A DNA stretch of 30,450 nt from JACJYC01 sp964558465 (GCA_964558465.1 CAZLEF010000087.1:1-30450); one strand, 5' to 3'; shown: positions 7,686-15,674, numbered from the stretch's first letter. A program made the numbers and translations. Notes: a model not told the origin generated them from the sequence alone.

Positions 7686-7741
7686 GATATAAAAATCAGA
7701 AGTGCCACACTGGTCGAGCATGGCACATCTGATTTTATATC
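7686..7741 (-). terminator. Long hairpin after gldK, possible terminator or processing site
   Basis: The arms at 7686-7707 and 7721-7741 pair over about 20 bp with one bulged A and one mismatch; the loop is 13 bases. On the minus strand it begins 12 bases after the gldK stop codon, and its 3' arm is T-rich (CTGATTTTTATATC), but no separate T run follows. Whether it ends transcription or protects a processed 3' end is open. Confidence 0.6.
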
Positions 7742-7752
7742 AAAACACAGAA

Positions 7753-8997
7753 TTAGAAATCATTGATTGAACGGCCCAGGAACGTGAGCGCACAGCGGAA
7801 ACCGATATAGCTCTTGGTGGTATCCTGGTATTCCCAGTGACGGGTGCCGGTTTGAAGGAAGAACATGATATCTTTCCAGGAACCTCCGCGGATGACCTTG
7901 CGCTTGTAGGCTTCGGGATCATCGTCTTTGGCGTCGTACCGGATATCCGGGTTGAGGTCGTGCATGAAGGTATATGCATTTTCGTAGAAGGCGGAACTGG
8001 TCCATTCCGCTACGTTGCCGGACATATTGTAGAGGCCGTAATCATTCGGCCAGTAGGCGTCGGCACGAACCGTGTATTGGCCGCCGTCCTCAGGATAATT
8101 GCCCCGGCCGGGTTTGAAGTTGGCCAGCAAACAGCCTTTTGCGTTGCGGATGTAATAACCGCCCCAGGGGAACGGGGCCAGATCGCGGCCGCCGCGAGCG
8201 GCATATTCCCATTCATGTTCGGTTGGGAGACGGAAGTCTTCGGAGTTGATGCCATCGCCGCGGGTTTGCTGGTAGGTATTCCAGAGTTTGGTCCGCCAGT
8301 AGCTGAAAGCGTTGGCCATATGCCAGTCTACACCTACAACGGGATAATCATCAAAAGCCGGATGCCAGAAATAGTTCCGGGTATAAGGCTCGTTGTAAGA
8401 GTAGGAGAAATCGCGTACCCAAACCAGGGTATCCGGGTAGATGTTCACTTTTTTGCGTTTGATGAAGGAGTTGCGCGGCGACCGGCCCTGATCGTGGGCT
8501 GCGGCCTGCCAGTCGTACCATTCATACTCAAACTCAAACTTGCTGACGTCCAGTTCACGTTTGCCGGCAAAGCGGTCGTCGCCCTGGTAATAGAGATCTT
8601 CGAGGGTTTCGTCTTCCCAGTCGATTTCATATTCCCAATCGATTTTTTGTTCGCCGGTGCGTTCGTCCTCGATATAGTGATCGAGGTAGGCGTGGGCGAG
8701 GGAGTCGCGCACCCAATGGACGAATTGGCGGTATTCATTGTTCGTAACCTCCGTGTCGTCCATATAGAAGCCCTGGATGGAAATCTGCTTCTGTCGCTGA
8801 ACGAAGGTGTTGCTAATGTCCTGGTCGCTAGGACCGATGGTTAAAGTACCGGAGGGCACATAAACCATACCGTAAGGGTTGATCCCTTTCCAGGCCGGCC
8901 TGTCCAGTACGCCTGTCAGCTGACCATTTTCTTTACGGCCACAAGCCGCTAAAACAAACACCAGCAGCGCCAGTGTAATTTTGAGTAAATTTCTCAT
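7753..8997 (-). CDS. gldK: GldK/PorK, type IX secretion ring lipoprotein
   Basis: A 414-residue lipoprotein. The signal sequence ends in the lipobox LAAC with the lipidated cysteine at residue 19. The remainder has the formylglycine-generating-enzyme/sulfatase-modifying fold used by GldK: FYMDDTEVTNNEYRQFV near residue 85, RLPTEHEWEYAARGG in the middle, then NMSGNVAEWTSSAFY and VIRGGSWKD near the end. GldK forms with GldN the ring tethered to the outer membrane. An in-frame TTG at 9009 is possible, but the ATG at 8997 has AAGGAAA upstream and gives a compact lipoprotein signal. Its own promoter lies in the 252-bp gap to porP. Confidence 0.96.
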   Translation of the reverse strand: MRNLLKITLALLVFVLAACGRKENGQLTGVLDRPAWKGINPYGMVYVPSGTLTIGPSDQDISNTFVQRQKQISIQGFYMDDTEVTNNEYRQFVHWVRDSLAHAYLDHYIEDERTGEQKIDWEYEIDWEDETLEDLYYQGDDRFAGKRELDVSKFEFEYEWYDWQAAAHDQGRSPRNSFIKRKKVNIYPDTLVWVRDFSYSYNEPYTRNYFWHPAFDDYPVVGVDWHMANAFSYWRTKLWNTYQQTRGDGINSEDFRLPTEHEWEYAARGGRDLAPFPWGGYYIRNAKGCLLANFKPGRGNYPEDGGQYTVRADAYWPNDYGLYNMSGNVAEWTSSAFYENAYTFMHDLNPDIRYDAKDDDPEAYKRKVIRGGSWKDIMFFLQTGTRHWEYQDTTKSYIGFRCALTFLGRSINDF

Positions 8998-9049
8998 GTT
9001 TACACCCAAGTTTTCCTTCAGATTAAGGTAACCGCTTTAAAAGCGGACG

Positions 9050-9080
9050 TAAATATAGATGGTTTGAAAAATTTCACCAA
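9050..9080 (-). promoter_or_regulatory. Promoter upstream of gldK
   Basis: TTG (9080-9078), 20 bases, then TATATTTA (9057-9050) on the minus strand, one base off TAnnTTTG. A small palindrome CCGCTTTAAAAGCGG lies in the leader at about 9032-9046. The remainder of the gap (9081-9249) shows no gene. Confidence 0.65.
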
Positions 9081-9249
9081 CGTCGTTTGCGATATTTGCA
9101 ACCCTAACGGCAAATGTTTATGCAACGGTTAGGAATGAACGCGAACGGGCGCGAAATTAGTATAAAAATTAACAAGCAAGGGCAAATTTTGCAGAAGATG
9201 CGGAAACAAAGTCCAATTCCGGATCCTCCAGGAGTCCAAAAACCCGATA

Positions 9250-10218
9250 TTAAAGGGAGCGAGGATTGTAAATGATCCTCGGCGGCCGCCCTTTACCAAT
9301 GGGCTGTTGGAGATTGTAGTTGAGCATGATTTCGTGAGAACCGTTGCTTACCGAATTCAAGGTTGAAAGGGTAACATCATATGCGTAAGCAATCGTTATT
9401 TTCTCACTTAGTTTGAACCCGGCCAGTATGCTAACGGCGTCCAGGGTATTGGAGTTATATCCTCTTAACGATGCGCCGGCGAATATATTGTCGTTGTACC
9501 GCACAATGCCTGAGAAATCCACCTGTAATTGCGCTTCGTCGGCCCTTGCCAAAAGGGAAGGATGTATCGAAAAGCCGTTGCTTAATTCCCAATGCAGGGC
9601 AAAGGTAAAAAAATAATTGCGAATCATGGTTATTCTGAGGTCGCCTAATTCTGCTTCCGGAGATGTTAAATTTTGAACGGCAAAACCTGCCTCCATCCTT
9701 TCGCTTTGATAATAAAGGCCTGCATGGAATGTTGGGGTGACGGCCGACTCGGAACCCAGGGGCAAAAAAGGTTCTCCATGGTCGATGACACCGGGTTCGG
9801 TATACAACCCATCCGGGGTGCGGAGCTTGTCGCCGTCGAGACTGCGCTGGGCCAGTCCTGCTGCCAGACCAAAGGAAAGGATACCTTTACCGAGGTCACG
9901 CTGGTAGTTGAAGGAGGCCATTCCCGTGGTGATCCGCTGGGCGCCCAGGGTTTCGTTTTCAAGGTTGAGTCCGAAGCCTCCGTTCAGAAAATAGAGCGGC
10001 AGGTGGGCGTTGAAATTCTGGGTGACCGGATTGCCGGCCAGGCCCGCCCATTGCTGGCGGTAAACCCCTGTAAAACTCAGGGAATGGTCCAGCCCTGCGT
10101 ATGCCGGATTCCAGGCGTGGGGATTAAACATGTATAAGGAGTAATGTCCGGGCTGCTGTGCTGCCAGATGGGACGTTCCGAGCGCCAGGAAAAACAGGAG
10201 GGCGTATGATTTATGCAT
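9250..10218 (-). CDS. porP: PorP/SprF-family outer-membrane protein of type IX secretion
   Basis: A 322-residue protein with a signal peptide (cleavage near LAAQ, residue 20) and the PorP/SprF signature: PGHYSLYMFNPHAWNPAYAG at residues 24-43, then VYRQQWAGLAGNP. The remainder is a predicted outer-membrane beta-barrel. Members of this family work with the type IX translocon and often pair with particular exported adhesins. The order porP-gldK-gldL-gldM-gldN copies that of Porphyromonas gingivalis porPKLMN. Its ATG is two bases from a heptamer repeat tract that fills the whole gap to the preceding gene, so there is no Shine-Dalgarno sequence and no visible promoter; transcription may come from within or upstream of the DUF255 gene. 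Confidence 0.95.
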   Translation of the reverse strand: MHKSYALLFFLALGTSHLAAQQPGHYSLYMFNPHAWNPAYAGLDHSLSFTGVYRQQWAGLAGNPVTQNFNAHLPLYFLNGGFGLNLENETLGAQRITTGMASFNYQRDLGKGILSFGLAAGLAQRSLDGDKLRTPDGLYTEPGVIDHGEPFLPLGSESAVTPTFHAGLYYQSERMEAGFAVQNLTSPEAELGDLRITMIRNYFFTFALHWELSNGFSIHPSLLARADEAQLQVDFSGIVRYNDNIFAGASLRGYNSNTLDAVSILAGFKLSEKITIAYAYDVTLSTLNSVSNGSHEIMLNYNLQQPIGKGRPPRIIYNPRSL

Positions 10219-10220
10219 AT

Positions 10221-10260
10221 CAGTTGTCAGTTGTCAGTTGTCAGTTGTCAGTTGTCAGTT
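10221..10260. repeat. Heptamer tract (GTTGTCA) bridging the DUF255 gene and porP
   Basis: Five full and two partial units of GTTGTCA (TGACAAC on the minus strand). The DUF255 stop codon (10255-10257) lies inside the tract and porP starts at 10218, so the tract is the whole intergenic region. Confidence 0.93.
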
Positions 10261-12339
10261 GCGGGAACTGAGCGAAGCCGAAGTTCGGTTGCCGGTTGTC
10301 AGGGTTTCGAGGGCCTCTTCCACCGTAGATACGGGCAGGTTGCAGGTATAATTCTGGCAAATAAAGATCCGGGTTCCATTCCCGGGAACCTCCCTGCCTG
10401 CCAGAAGGGGGTACCGGTCGTCCGGCGATCCTGAGGCCATGATAACGCTGAAGGGCCTGAAAACTGCGGATAATTTCCTGGCCATCCGTCCGGCATCCGG
10501 GCCAATTACGGCAATTTCCTTCGGCGGCCATACCATCCCTGCCATCCCTAAAGCCCAACGCGCGAAGGTGGACGGATATTTTTCGACCGATGCTTTCAGG
10601 CTCAAAAACATCTTTTCAGCTTGTTGCCTGTACCGGTCATTTCCAGTGAGGATGGCCAGTTTATGCAGTTGGCTGGCCATGACTGCATTCCCCGAAGGGG
10701 TGGCTGAATCATACATCTCGCGCTTTCGCAGGATGATATCCGTCTGATTCGCTGACGTAAAATACAACAAATTACTTTCGCTGTCAAGAAAATGGTCTAA
10801 AACAAATGAACATAGTCGGTTGGCTTGCTCAATCCGAGCGGTGTCAAAATCAAGTTCGTAGACATTCAGCAGGGCTTCCACCAGGAAAGCGTAGTCGTCG
10901 AGGAAGGCCTCGTACTGTGCTTTTCCATCTTTAAAGGTATGAAAAAAACCTTCGGACCCCGGCTGTGCGAAGGTTTTGAGCAGGAAATCCAGTTGGCGGA
11001 CAGCTTCCTGCCGGTAGTCTTCTTTTTCCAGCGCCAGTGCGGCTTTGGCGTAGGCGGTCACCTGGAGGGCGTTCCAGCCCAGGATCTGTTTGTCGTCCAG
11101 GTGAGGTCGGACGCGGGTTGCCCTTCGTTGCAACAAAAGTTGTTTCCCTTTGGCCAGTATGGATTGTACTTCCCGGGGATCCAGTCCTTTTTCTTTGGCG
11201 AAGTTTTCCAGTAGGCGTTTGCGCCGGAGGATGTTATGGCCCTCCCAGTTACCTTGAGGGGTGATATCGTAAAATTCACAGAAAAGGGGGGCTGTTTCAC
11301 CGAGGACCTCCTGTGCTTCCTGGAAAGACCAGACATAAAATTTTCCTTCCACGCCTTCGGAGTCCGCATCGAGTGCGCTGTAAAACCCGCCTTCGGGGTT
11401 GGTCATTTCTCTTTGGATGTATTCCAGGGTTTCTTCGATGGTCTCCCGGTAAAGTGGCGTCCTGGTACAGGCGTATGTTTGGGCCAGGAGGGCAACCAGC
11501 AAAGCGTTATCGTACAACATTTTTTCAAAATGCGGTACAAGCCATGCGCGATCGGTGGCATAACGGGCAAAACCGCCGCCCAACTGGTCGAAGATCCCGC
11601 CGCAGATCATTTTATCCAGGGAAAGGCGGAGATGTTCCAGCGCTTTTTCGTTATTCCGGTTGAAGTGGTAAGCCAGCAAGAATTCCAGCGGCATGGTCCC
11701 GGGAAATTTGGGCGCCCCGCCGAATCCGCCTTCCAGCAGGTCGAACCCGGAAGCCAGGCCATTAAAAATGTGGTCGAGGGAAGTATCCGGAAAAAGGGAT
11801 TCACCTTCCGGGACATCGAGCCGGGCGCCGATAAAAACCTTGTCTCCGTTTTTGATCATTTCCGTTAACTGGTCGGCCTGGTTCTCGGTTGTCTGGCGGC
11901 GTTCGCGGTAGGAGTAAACCAGATTTTGCAGCAACTGGATCCAGGAAGGGCGGCCGTGCGCGGGGCGGGGCGGATAGTAGGTGCCTGCAAAAAAGGGCCT
12001 GCCGTCGGGCATCAGGAAACAATTCAGGGGCCATCCTCCTTGTCCGGAAATGATCTGGCAGGCATCCATATAGATCTGATCGACATCGGGCCGTTCTTCC
12101 CGGTCGACTTTGATGTTGATGAAATATTCGTTCATGAAGGCGGCAACCTCTTCATTTTCAAAGGATTCCCGTTCCATGACATGGCACCAGTGGCAGGTAC
12201 TGTACCCGATACTGACCAGGATGGGTTTGTCTTCTCTTTTAGCCCGTTCAAAGGCTTCGGGTTTCCAGGCGTACCAATCGACCGGATTATGAGCGTGTTG
12301 GAGGAGGTAGGGGCTGGATTCGAGTCGGAGTCGGTTCAT
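10255..12339 (-). CDS. Thioredoxin-domain protein of the DUF255/YyaL (spermatogenesis-associated 20-like) family
   Basis: A 694-residue cytosolic protein. The N-terminal domain has the family hallmark NRLRLESSPYLLQHAHNPVDW and a thioredoxin-like CHWC motif at residues 49-52, followed by GGWPLNCFL. The remaining 500 residues form an (alpha/alpha)6-type domain like that of N-acyl-glucosamine epimerases and glycosidases (GGGFARYATDRAWLVPHFEKMLYDNA). The biochemical role of the family is not settled. The start at 12339 gives the conserved N-terminus; longer in-frame starts translate the divergent promoter region. The last 14 residues (TTGNRTSASLSSRN) and the stop codon derive from a repeat element, so the native C-terminus appears to have been replaced. 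It is divergent from the DUF4293 gene. Confidence 0.93.
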   Translation of the reverse strand: MNRLRLESSPYLLQHAHNPVDWYAWKPEAFERAKREDKPILVSIGYSTCHWCHVMERESFENEEVAAFMNEYFINIKVDREERPDVDQIYMDACQIISGQGGWPLNCFLMPDGRPFFAGTYYPPRPAHGRPSWIQLLQNLVYSYRERRQTTENQADQLTEMIKNGDKVFIGARLDVPEGESLFPDTSLDHIFNGLASGFDLLEGGFGGAPKFPGTMPLEFLLAYHFNRNNEKALEHLRLSLDKMICGGIFDQLGGGFARYATDRAWLVPHFEKMLYDNALLVALLAQTYACTRTPLYRETIEETLEYIQREMTNPEGGFYSALDADSEGVEGKFYVWSFQEAQEVLGETAPLFCEFYDITPQGNWEGHNILRRKRLLENFAKEKGLDPREVQSILAKGKQLLLQRRATRVRPHLDDKQILGWNALQVTAYAKAALALEKEDYRQEAVRQLDFLLKTFAQPGSEGFFHTFKDGKAQYEAFLDDYAFLVEALLNVYELDFDTARIEQANRLCSFVLDHFLDSESNLLYFTSANQTDIILRKREMYDSATPSGNAVMASQLHKLAILTGNDRYRQQAEKMFLSLKASVEKYPSTFARWALGMAGMVWPPKEIAVIGPDAGRMARKLSAVFRPFSVIMASGSPDDRYPLLAGREVPGNGTRIFICQNYTCNLPVSTVEEALETLTTGNRTSASLSSRN
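10265..10286. repeat. Copy C of the GAGCGRAGYCGA hairpin, inside the DUF255 coding end
   Basis: GAACT and AGTTC form a perfect 5-bp stem around GAGCGAAGCCGA. Compared with the copy at 17271-17294, the stem bases have changed on both sides while pairing is kept. The element is translated as part of the last residues of the DUF255 protein. Confidence 0.75.
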
Positions 12340-12397
12340 TAGGAGTGGTTTGGGATGGTTTGGGGTTTTGTTAAAACAAATGAAGCGGGGGAAAAGA

Positions 12398-12428
12398 TTT
12401 GAGGATGGGTTCAGAATGCTTAATTTTG
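12398..12428 (+). promoter_or_regulatory. Promoter of the DUF4293 gene
   Basis: TTTG (12398-12401), 19 bases, then TAATTTTG (12421-12428), a complete consensus match. The ATG at 12446 follows 18 bases later with AAGGGAAAA before it. I see no matching promoter for the divergent DUF255 gene in the same 106-bp gap. Confidence 0.8.
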
Positions 12429-12445
12429 GGCAAAAAAGGGAAAAC

Positions 12446-12874
12446 ATGATACAGCGGATACAGAGTTTATTTTTATTTCTGGCAGGCGGAGCTTCGATCG
12501 GGTCGTTGAGCGTGTCGTTTGCGAAGACGGCGGAGGCTACTGCATCCGGGTTGTTTGCGGACGGCAGTTATACGATTCTGGACAATCAGGTATTGACGAT
12601 CCTGTTTATTGCAGCGGGTATTGCGGCCTTTGCCGCCATATTATTCTATAAAAACCGGCCTTGGCAGATGCGGGTCGCGCTGGGAGTAGCCGTATTATTG
12701 ACGGCTGCGCTGGTTGCCGGCGTCTATTTTTATACCCAGGATGCAGGGAGCGGAACGGCGCAACCCGGTATCGGGGCAGGTTTGCCGGTGCTTGGGATCG
12801 TTTTTGCGCTGGCTGCGAGAAGGTATATCCGGAAGGATGAAAACCTGGTTCGATCGATGGACCGGTTGAGGTAG
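12446..12874 (+). CDS. DUF4293 family membrane protein
   Basis: A 142-residue integral membrane protein beginning MIQRIQSLFLFLAG, the usual N-terminus of Bacteroidota DUF4293 proteins. Four hydrophobic segments are visible: about residues 6-26, 45-64, 71-92 and 108-124, ending in the basic tail RRYIRKDENLVRSMDRLR that typically closes the family. The function is unknown. An upstream in-frame start at 12350 would put the promoter inside the gene and is rejected in favour of 12446. The gene stands alone, divergent from the DUF255 gene, and converges with the exb operon on a shared terminator. Confidence 0.88.
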   Translation: MIQRIQSLFLFLAGGASIGSLSVSFAKTAEATASGLFADGSYTILDNQVLTILFIAAGIAAFAAILFYKNRPWQMRVALGVAVLLTAALVAGVYFYTQDAGSGTAQPGIGAGLPVLGIVFALAARRYIRKDENLVRSMDRLR

Positions 12875-12930
12875 GCCGGCCGGTTAATCTGCGCCAAAAA
12901 ACGCCATACAGAAAGACCCTGAAAAAACAA

Positions 12931-12959
12931 GGGCCGGCAGATATTTCATCTGCCGGCCC
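12931..12959. terminator. Bidirectional terminator between the DUF4293 gene and the exb operon
   Basis: A perfect 12-bp stem (GGGCCGGCAGAT at 12931-12942 with its complement at 12948-12959) and a 5-base loop. The plus strand continues into a GGTTTT stretch and the minus strand into TTGTTTTTTC, so it can serve both convergent units. Confidence 0.9.
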
Positions 12960-12982
12960 CGGTTTTATCCGTGAAGGATGGG

Positions 12983-13456
12983 TTATTTGTTCTCAGGCCG
13001 CTTTTTAGCCGAATAGTTCACCCGGAGTTGGCCGGATTTGCGCAGGATGGTTTTGACATCCTGAACGATACCCATTGTGGTCTGGCCATCGACCCGGAGG
13101 GAGGAGGTGATCAGGCCGTGGCGGGATTCCGGAACCTTTTGTTTGTGCAATTCCAGGAAAAGCGGAATGTCATTCACATCGGCAAATTTATCGCCCAGTT
13201 GGATTCTGGGTTTGGTGCCGTAAACGGCGCGGTAACGTTCGGTTGGCCTTCCGATATAGACATAGTTGACCAGAGATTTCTCCTCCAGCTTGACCAATTC
13301 AGTCGCGAAAGGCGTTACGACGCTCACTTTCAGTTCCGAGTCCCTCAAGACGGTAACGACCATAAAGAAAAACAAGAGCATGAAAATGATATCCGGCAAG
13401 GAAGCCGTTGAGATAGCAGGAAGGGCTTTTCCCCGTTTTTTTGCAAATTTTGACAT
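12983..13456 (-). CDS. exbD: ExbD/TolR-type biopolymer transport protein (second copy)
   Basis: A 157-residue protein with a short basic cytoplasmic start, one transmembrane helix (about residues 20-41) and a periplasmic domain. Aspartate 22 (SLPDIIFMLLFFFMVVTVL) is the conserved proton-carrying residue of ExbD/TolR/MotB. It is the last gene of the exb operon. A 94-bp gap separates it from the upstream exbD and contains a promoter-like -7 element, so it may also be expressed alone. The two exbD products differ clearly in sequence and length, which suggests a heterodimer in the motor, as proposed for other paired exbD genes. Confidence 0.95.
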   Translation of the reverse strand: MSKFAKKRGKALPAISTASLPDIIFMLLFFFMVVTVLRDSELKVSVVTPFATELVKLEEKSLVNYVYIGRPTERYRAVYGTKPRIQLGDKFADVNDIPLFLELHKQKVPESRHGLITSSLRVDGQTTMGIVQDVKTILRKSGQLRVNYSAKKRPENK

Positions 13457-13487
13457 GGTCTGTCGTTTTAAAAGGCTGTGGATGAGC

Positions 13488-13495
13488 CAAAGTTA
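13488..13495 (-). promoter_or_regulatory. -7-like element before the second exbD
   Basis: TAACTTTG on the minus strand fits TAnnTTTG; the -33 region is weak (TTA 18 bases upstream). It may be an internal operon promoter. Confidence 0.35.
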
Positions 13496-13550
13496 AAGAA
13501 TAAACGAGCCAGATAACATTGCCGCAACGCGGTATTATCAAGCCGGTGGT

Positions 13551-14099
13551 TTATTCTTCGCCGTAGTTGGTCGGTTCTGCTTCAGAAATTACAAAAGGAA
13601 TTTCAGCGCGGATCGCTTTTTTATAAGCTGCGGGCATATCTTCGCTAAAGGGAATGCCGTATTTCCGCTGGCTGAGTTCATTCCAAAGTTCGGAGTAAGC
13701 GGCTTTCAGTTCGTTGTAAACGCGGAGGTACGTGTCGTAGTTGGTGCCCCGGTCGTTTTTCAAAGAAATGATGGCCATTGTCGGATCTTCGGCCAAATCC
13801 TCCCGTTTGGTTGGATTCCAGATGAATTCCTTGGCGTTGGAGCGGAGGTCTTCAATCCGCATCGGTTGATTCCTGACCAGCAACTGGTTCTGGGCATTGA
13901 CCAATACAGAATAGACGTTCCGGGTTTTCAGCTTCTGGATATCCGGTTCTTCTTCCGACCATGGCGGGAGCCTAACGGTGATCCCTTTGTCTTCCACGAT
14001 GGTTGTGGTCACCAGGAAGAAGATCAGTAGCAAGAAAGCAATGTCGGCCATAGAGCTGGCATTGATCTCATTAGTTGCCCGGTTTTTACTTTTTCCCAT
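13551..14099 (-). CDS. exbD: ExbD/TolR-type biopolymer transport protein (first copy)
   Basis: A 182-residue protein with a cytoplasmic start, a single transmembrane helix (about residues 18-38, MADIAFLLLIFFLVTTTI) and a periplasmic domain. Aspartate 19 is the conserved intramembrane proton-binding residue. It begins 7 bp after the preceding four-helix membrane protein, so the two are probably translated from one message. The periplasmic part is longer than in E. coli ExbD (about 141 residues in total there), with an acidic C-terminus. It pairs with ExbB to form a proton-driven motor for TonB-dependent or related envelope transport. Confidence 0.95.
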   Translation of the reverse strand: MGKSKNRATNEINASSMADIAFLLLIFFLVTTTIVEDKGITVRLPPWSEEEPDIQKLKTRNVYSVLVNAQNQLLVRNQPMRIEDLRSNAKEFIWNPTKREDLAEDPTMAIISLKNDRGTNYDTYLRVYNELKAAYSELWNELSQRKYGIPFSEDMPAAYKKAIRAEIPFVISEAEPTNYGEE

Positions 14100-14106
14100 T
14101 GTCAGA

Positions 14107-14601
14107 TTATTTAAAGAAGTTCCTTACTTCCGACACCAGAAAGGCCAGCGCAGCAGCTCCCAGGAGGACGCCGGAAATAACGATACTTCCGCTGATCAAT
14201 CTGAAATTGCTGTCCGTAAGCGTTGTTTTATTGGCTTCTTCAAATTTGGAAATGGCTTCCTGCACGGAGGCGGATTTGGAAACATCGGCCAGGAAATAGC
14301 AGGCGACACAAACGGCTGCCAGAACAAGAACCCCGATCAGGCTCTTGCGGCTCCTTTTGGGATCTGAGAGGATTTGAAGAACACCGAACACCAACATGGC
14401 CAAGACGGCGATTACGGTCAGAAAGACAGAACCTTTGATGCCAAAATCAAAAATGTTGGTATCGTAATTGAATTTGCCGGGATTGGCCGGGTCGGCTACT
14501 TCTCCCGAATTCGGAATCACGATAACAAGAAAGATAATAGTAACGAGCAATCCGAGGCCAAAAGCCAGAGTCTGCCCATATTTAGTCAAAAATGGATACA
14601 T
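14107..14601 (-). CDS. Four-helix membrane protein in the exb operon, function unknown
   Basis: A 164-residue protein I cannot name. It has four hydrophobic segments, at about residues 11-31, 54-78, 86-106 and 134-158. Short polar stretches separate them, including a basic loop SDPKRSRKS between helices two and three and a helical segment SVQEAISKFEEANK between three and four. It lies between exbB (18 bp upstream) and exbD (7 bp downstream) on the same strand, so it is almost certainly part of the same transcript. Its position suggests an accessory subunit of the ExbB/ExbD motor, but this is inference from context alone. Confidence 0.85.
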   Translation of the reverse strand: MYPFLTKYGQTLAFGLGLLVTIIFLVIVIPNSGEVADPANPGKFNYDTNIFDFGIKGSVFLTVIAVLAMLVFGVLQILSDPKRSRKSLIGVLVLAAVCVACYFLADVSKSASVQEAISKFEEANKTTLTDSNFRLISGSIVISGVLLGAAALAFLVSEVRNFFK

Positions 14602-14619
14602 AAGGCTTGTGGTTTCAGA

Positions 14620-15378
14620 TTACTTTTTGAATGCATTGTTGTCTTCCATGATGTTAACCAAAGCAATGGAAGCGTCTTCCATCCGGTTGGTGATGCTGTC
14701 GATCTTGCTGATGATGTAGTTGTAGAAGATCTGCAGGATAATGGCCACGACCAGACCGAATACCGTAGTCAAAAGGGCTACTTTGATACCGCCTGCAACG
14801 ACTGCGGGAGAAAGGTCGCCAACATCTTCAATACGCTGGAAGGCCTGGATCATACCGATAACCGTTCCCATGAACCCCAACATCGGAGCAAGGGCGATGA
14901 ACAGGGAGATCCATACGAGGCCCTTTTCCAGTAAACCCATTTGAACGCTGCCGTAAGCTACGATCGCTTTTTCAACAGCTTCCGGGCCGCCGCCGGCATT
15001 CTTGAGGCCTTCATACAGTACGCTGGCTGCTGGTCCGGGAGTGGATTTGCAGACTTCCATCGCGCCTTCGAGATCTTTTTCTTTCAGGCGTTCATCAATA
15101 CGGGACAATAACTTGTCGGTATTGGTGGTAGCAATGTTCAGTGTAATGATGCGCTCAATGCAGAACGCCAGGCCAAGGATCATCGTGACCAAAACGAAAC
15201 TCATAAAGCGCCAGTCACCATCGATGAACTGCTTTTTGAGTACCTGGAAGCCGGAAGCGTCTTCATCGGAAGCGGCTGCGGTTGTTTGTTCGGTTTGTTG
15301 TCCGTCCTGGGCAAAAACGCTGGCGTTATTGAAGGCTACAAAGCCCAAAATTAGAAGCAAAACCAATAATTTTCGCAT
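14620..15378 (-). CDS. exbB: MotA/TolQ/ExbB-family proton channel protein
   Basis: A 252-residue inner-membrane protein. It starts with a signal-like hydrophobic segment (residues 2-23, ending VFAQ), then a Gln/Thr/Ala-rich linker, then three transmembrane helices at about residues 52-76, 152-180 and 200-222. The conserved block LAPMLGFMGTVIGMIQAFQ marks the second of these, and the third begins after ALLTTVFGL. ExbB pentamers surround the ExbD dimer and conduct protons. An in-frame TTG at 15387 exists, but the ATG at 15378 is preferred. It heads the operon exbB-unknown-exbD-exbD, with tRNA-Ser directly upstream on the same strand. Confidence 0.95.
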   Translation of the reverse strand: MRKLLVLLLILGFVAFNNASVFAQDGQQTEQTTAAASDEDASGFQVLKKQFIDGDWRFMSFVLVTMILGLAFCIERIITLNIATTNTDKLLSRIDERLKEKDLEGAMEVCKSTPGPAASVLYEGLKNAGGGPEAVEKAIVAYGSVQMGLLEKGLVWISLFIALAPMLGFMGTVIGMIQAFQRIEDVGDLSPAVVAGGIKVALLTTVFGLVVAIILQIFYNYIISKIDSITNRMEDASIALVNIMEDNNAFKK

Positions 15379-15436
15379 AGTCAACAAGGTTTTACGATTG
15401 TTTTGTTAAAAAATCATTCAACTTGCAAAAAGTTAG

Positions 15437-15524
15437 CGGAGAGAGAGGGATTCGAACCCTCGATGCCCTTTTGGAGCATACACACTTTCCAGGCGTGCGC
15501 CTTCGACCACTCGGCCATCTCTCC
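15437..15524 (-). tRNA. tRNA-Ser (anticodon GGA)
   Basis: 88 bases on the minus strand: acceptor stem GGAGAGA/TCTCTCC, D arm GCC..GGC, anticodon stem CACGC/GTGTG with loop CTGGAAA (anticodon GGA, complement of 15488-15490), a long variable arm typical of serine tRNAs, T arm GAGGG/CCCTC with loop TTCGAAT, and discriminator G at 15437. The 3' CCA is not encoded. Its promoter is at 15584-15613. No terminator is visible before exbB, 59 bp downstream. Confidence 0.97.
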
Positions 15525-15583
15525 TTTTTGCTGATATTTGGTTGAAAGGCTGCCTTTGCAGCATTTTGAATTCGAACCGGAGG

Positions 15584-15613
15584 CAAAAATAACCATTCCA
15601 ATGCTTTTACCAA
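15584..15613 (-). promoter_or_regulatory. Promoter of tRNA-Ser
   Basis: TTG (15613-15611), 19 bases, TATTTTTG (15591-15584) on the minus strand, a full consensus match. A small hairpin GCTGC-AAAG-GCAGC lies in the leader at about 15550-15563. Confidence 0.7.
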
Positions 15614-15674
15614 TAGGGCGCCCGCAAAAATTGTAAAAACTACACAATAAACAAAATTTTTTTACGCTTGAAGG

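Noticed and set aside
7837..8844. 335-residue plus-strand open frame
   Set aside because: Antisense of gldK, which has full family motifs.
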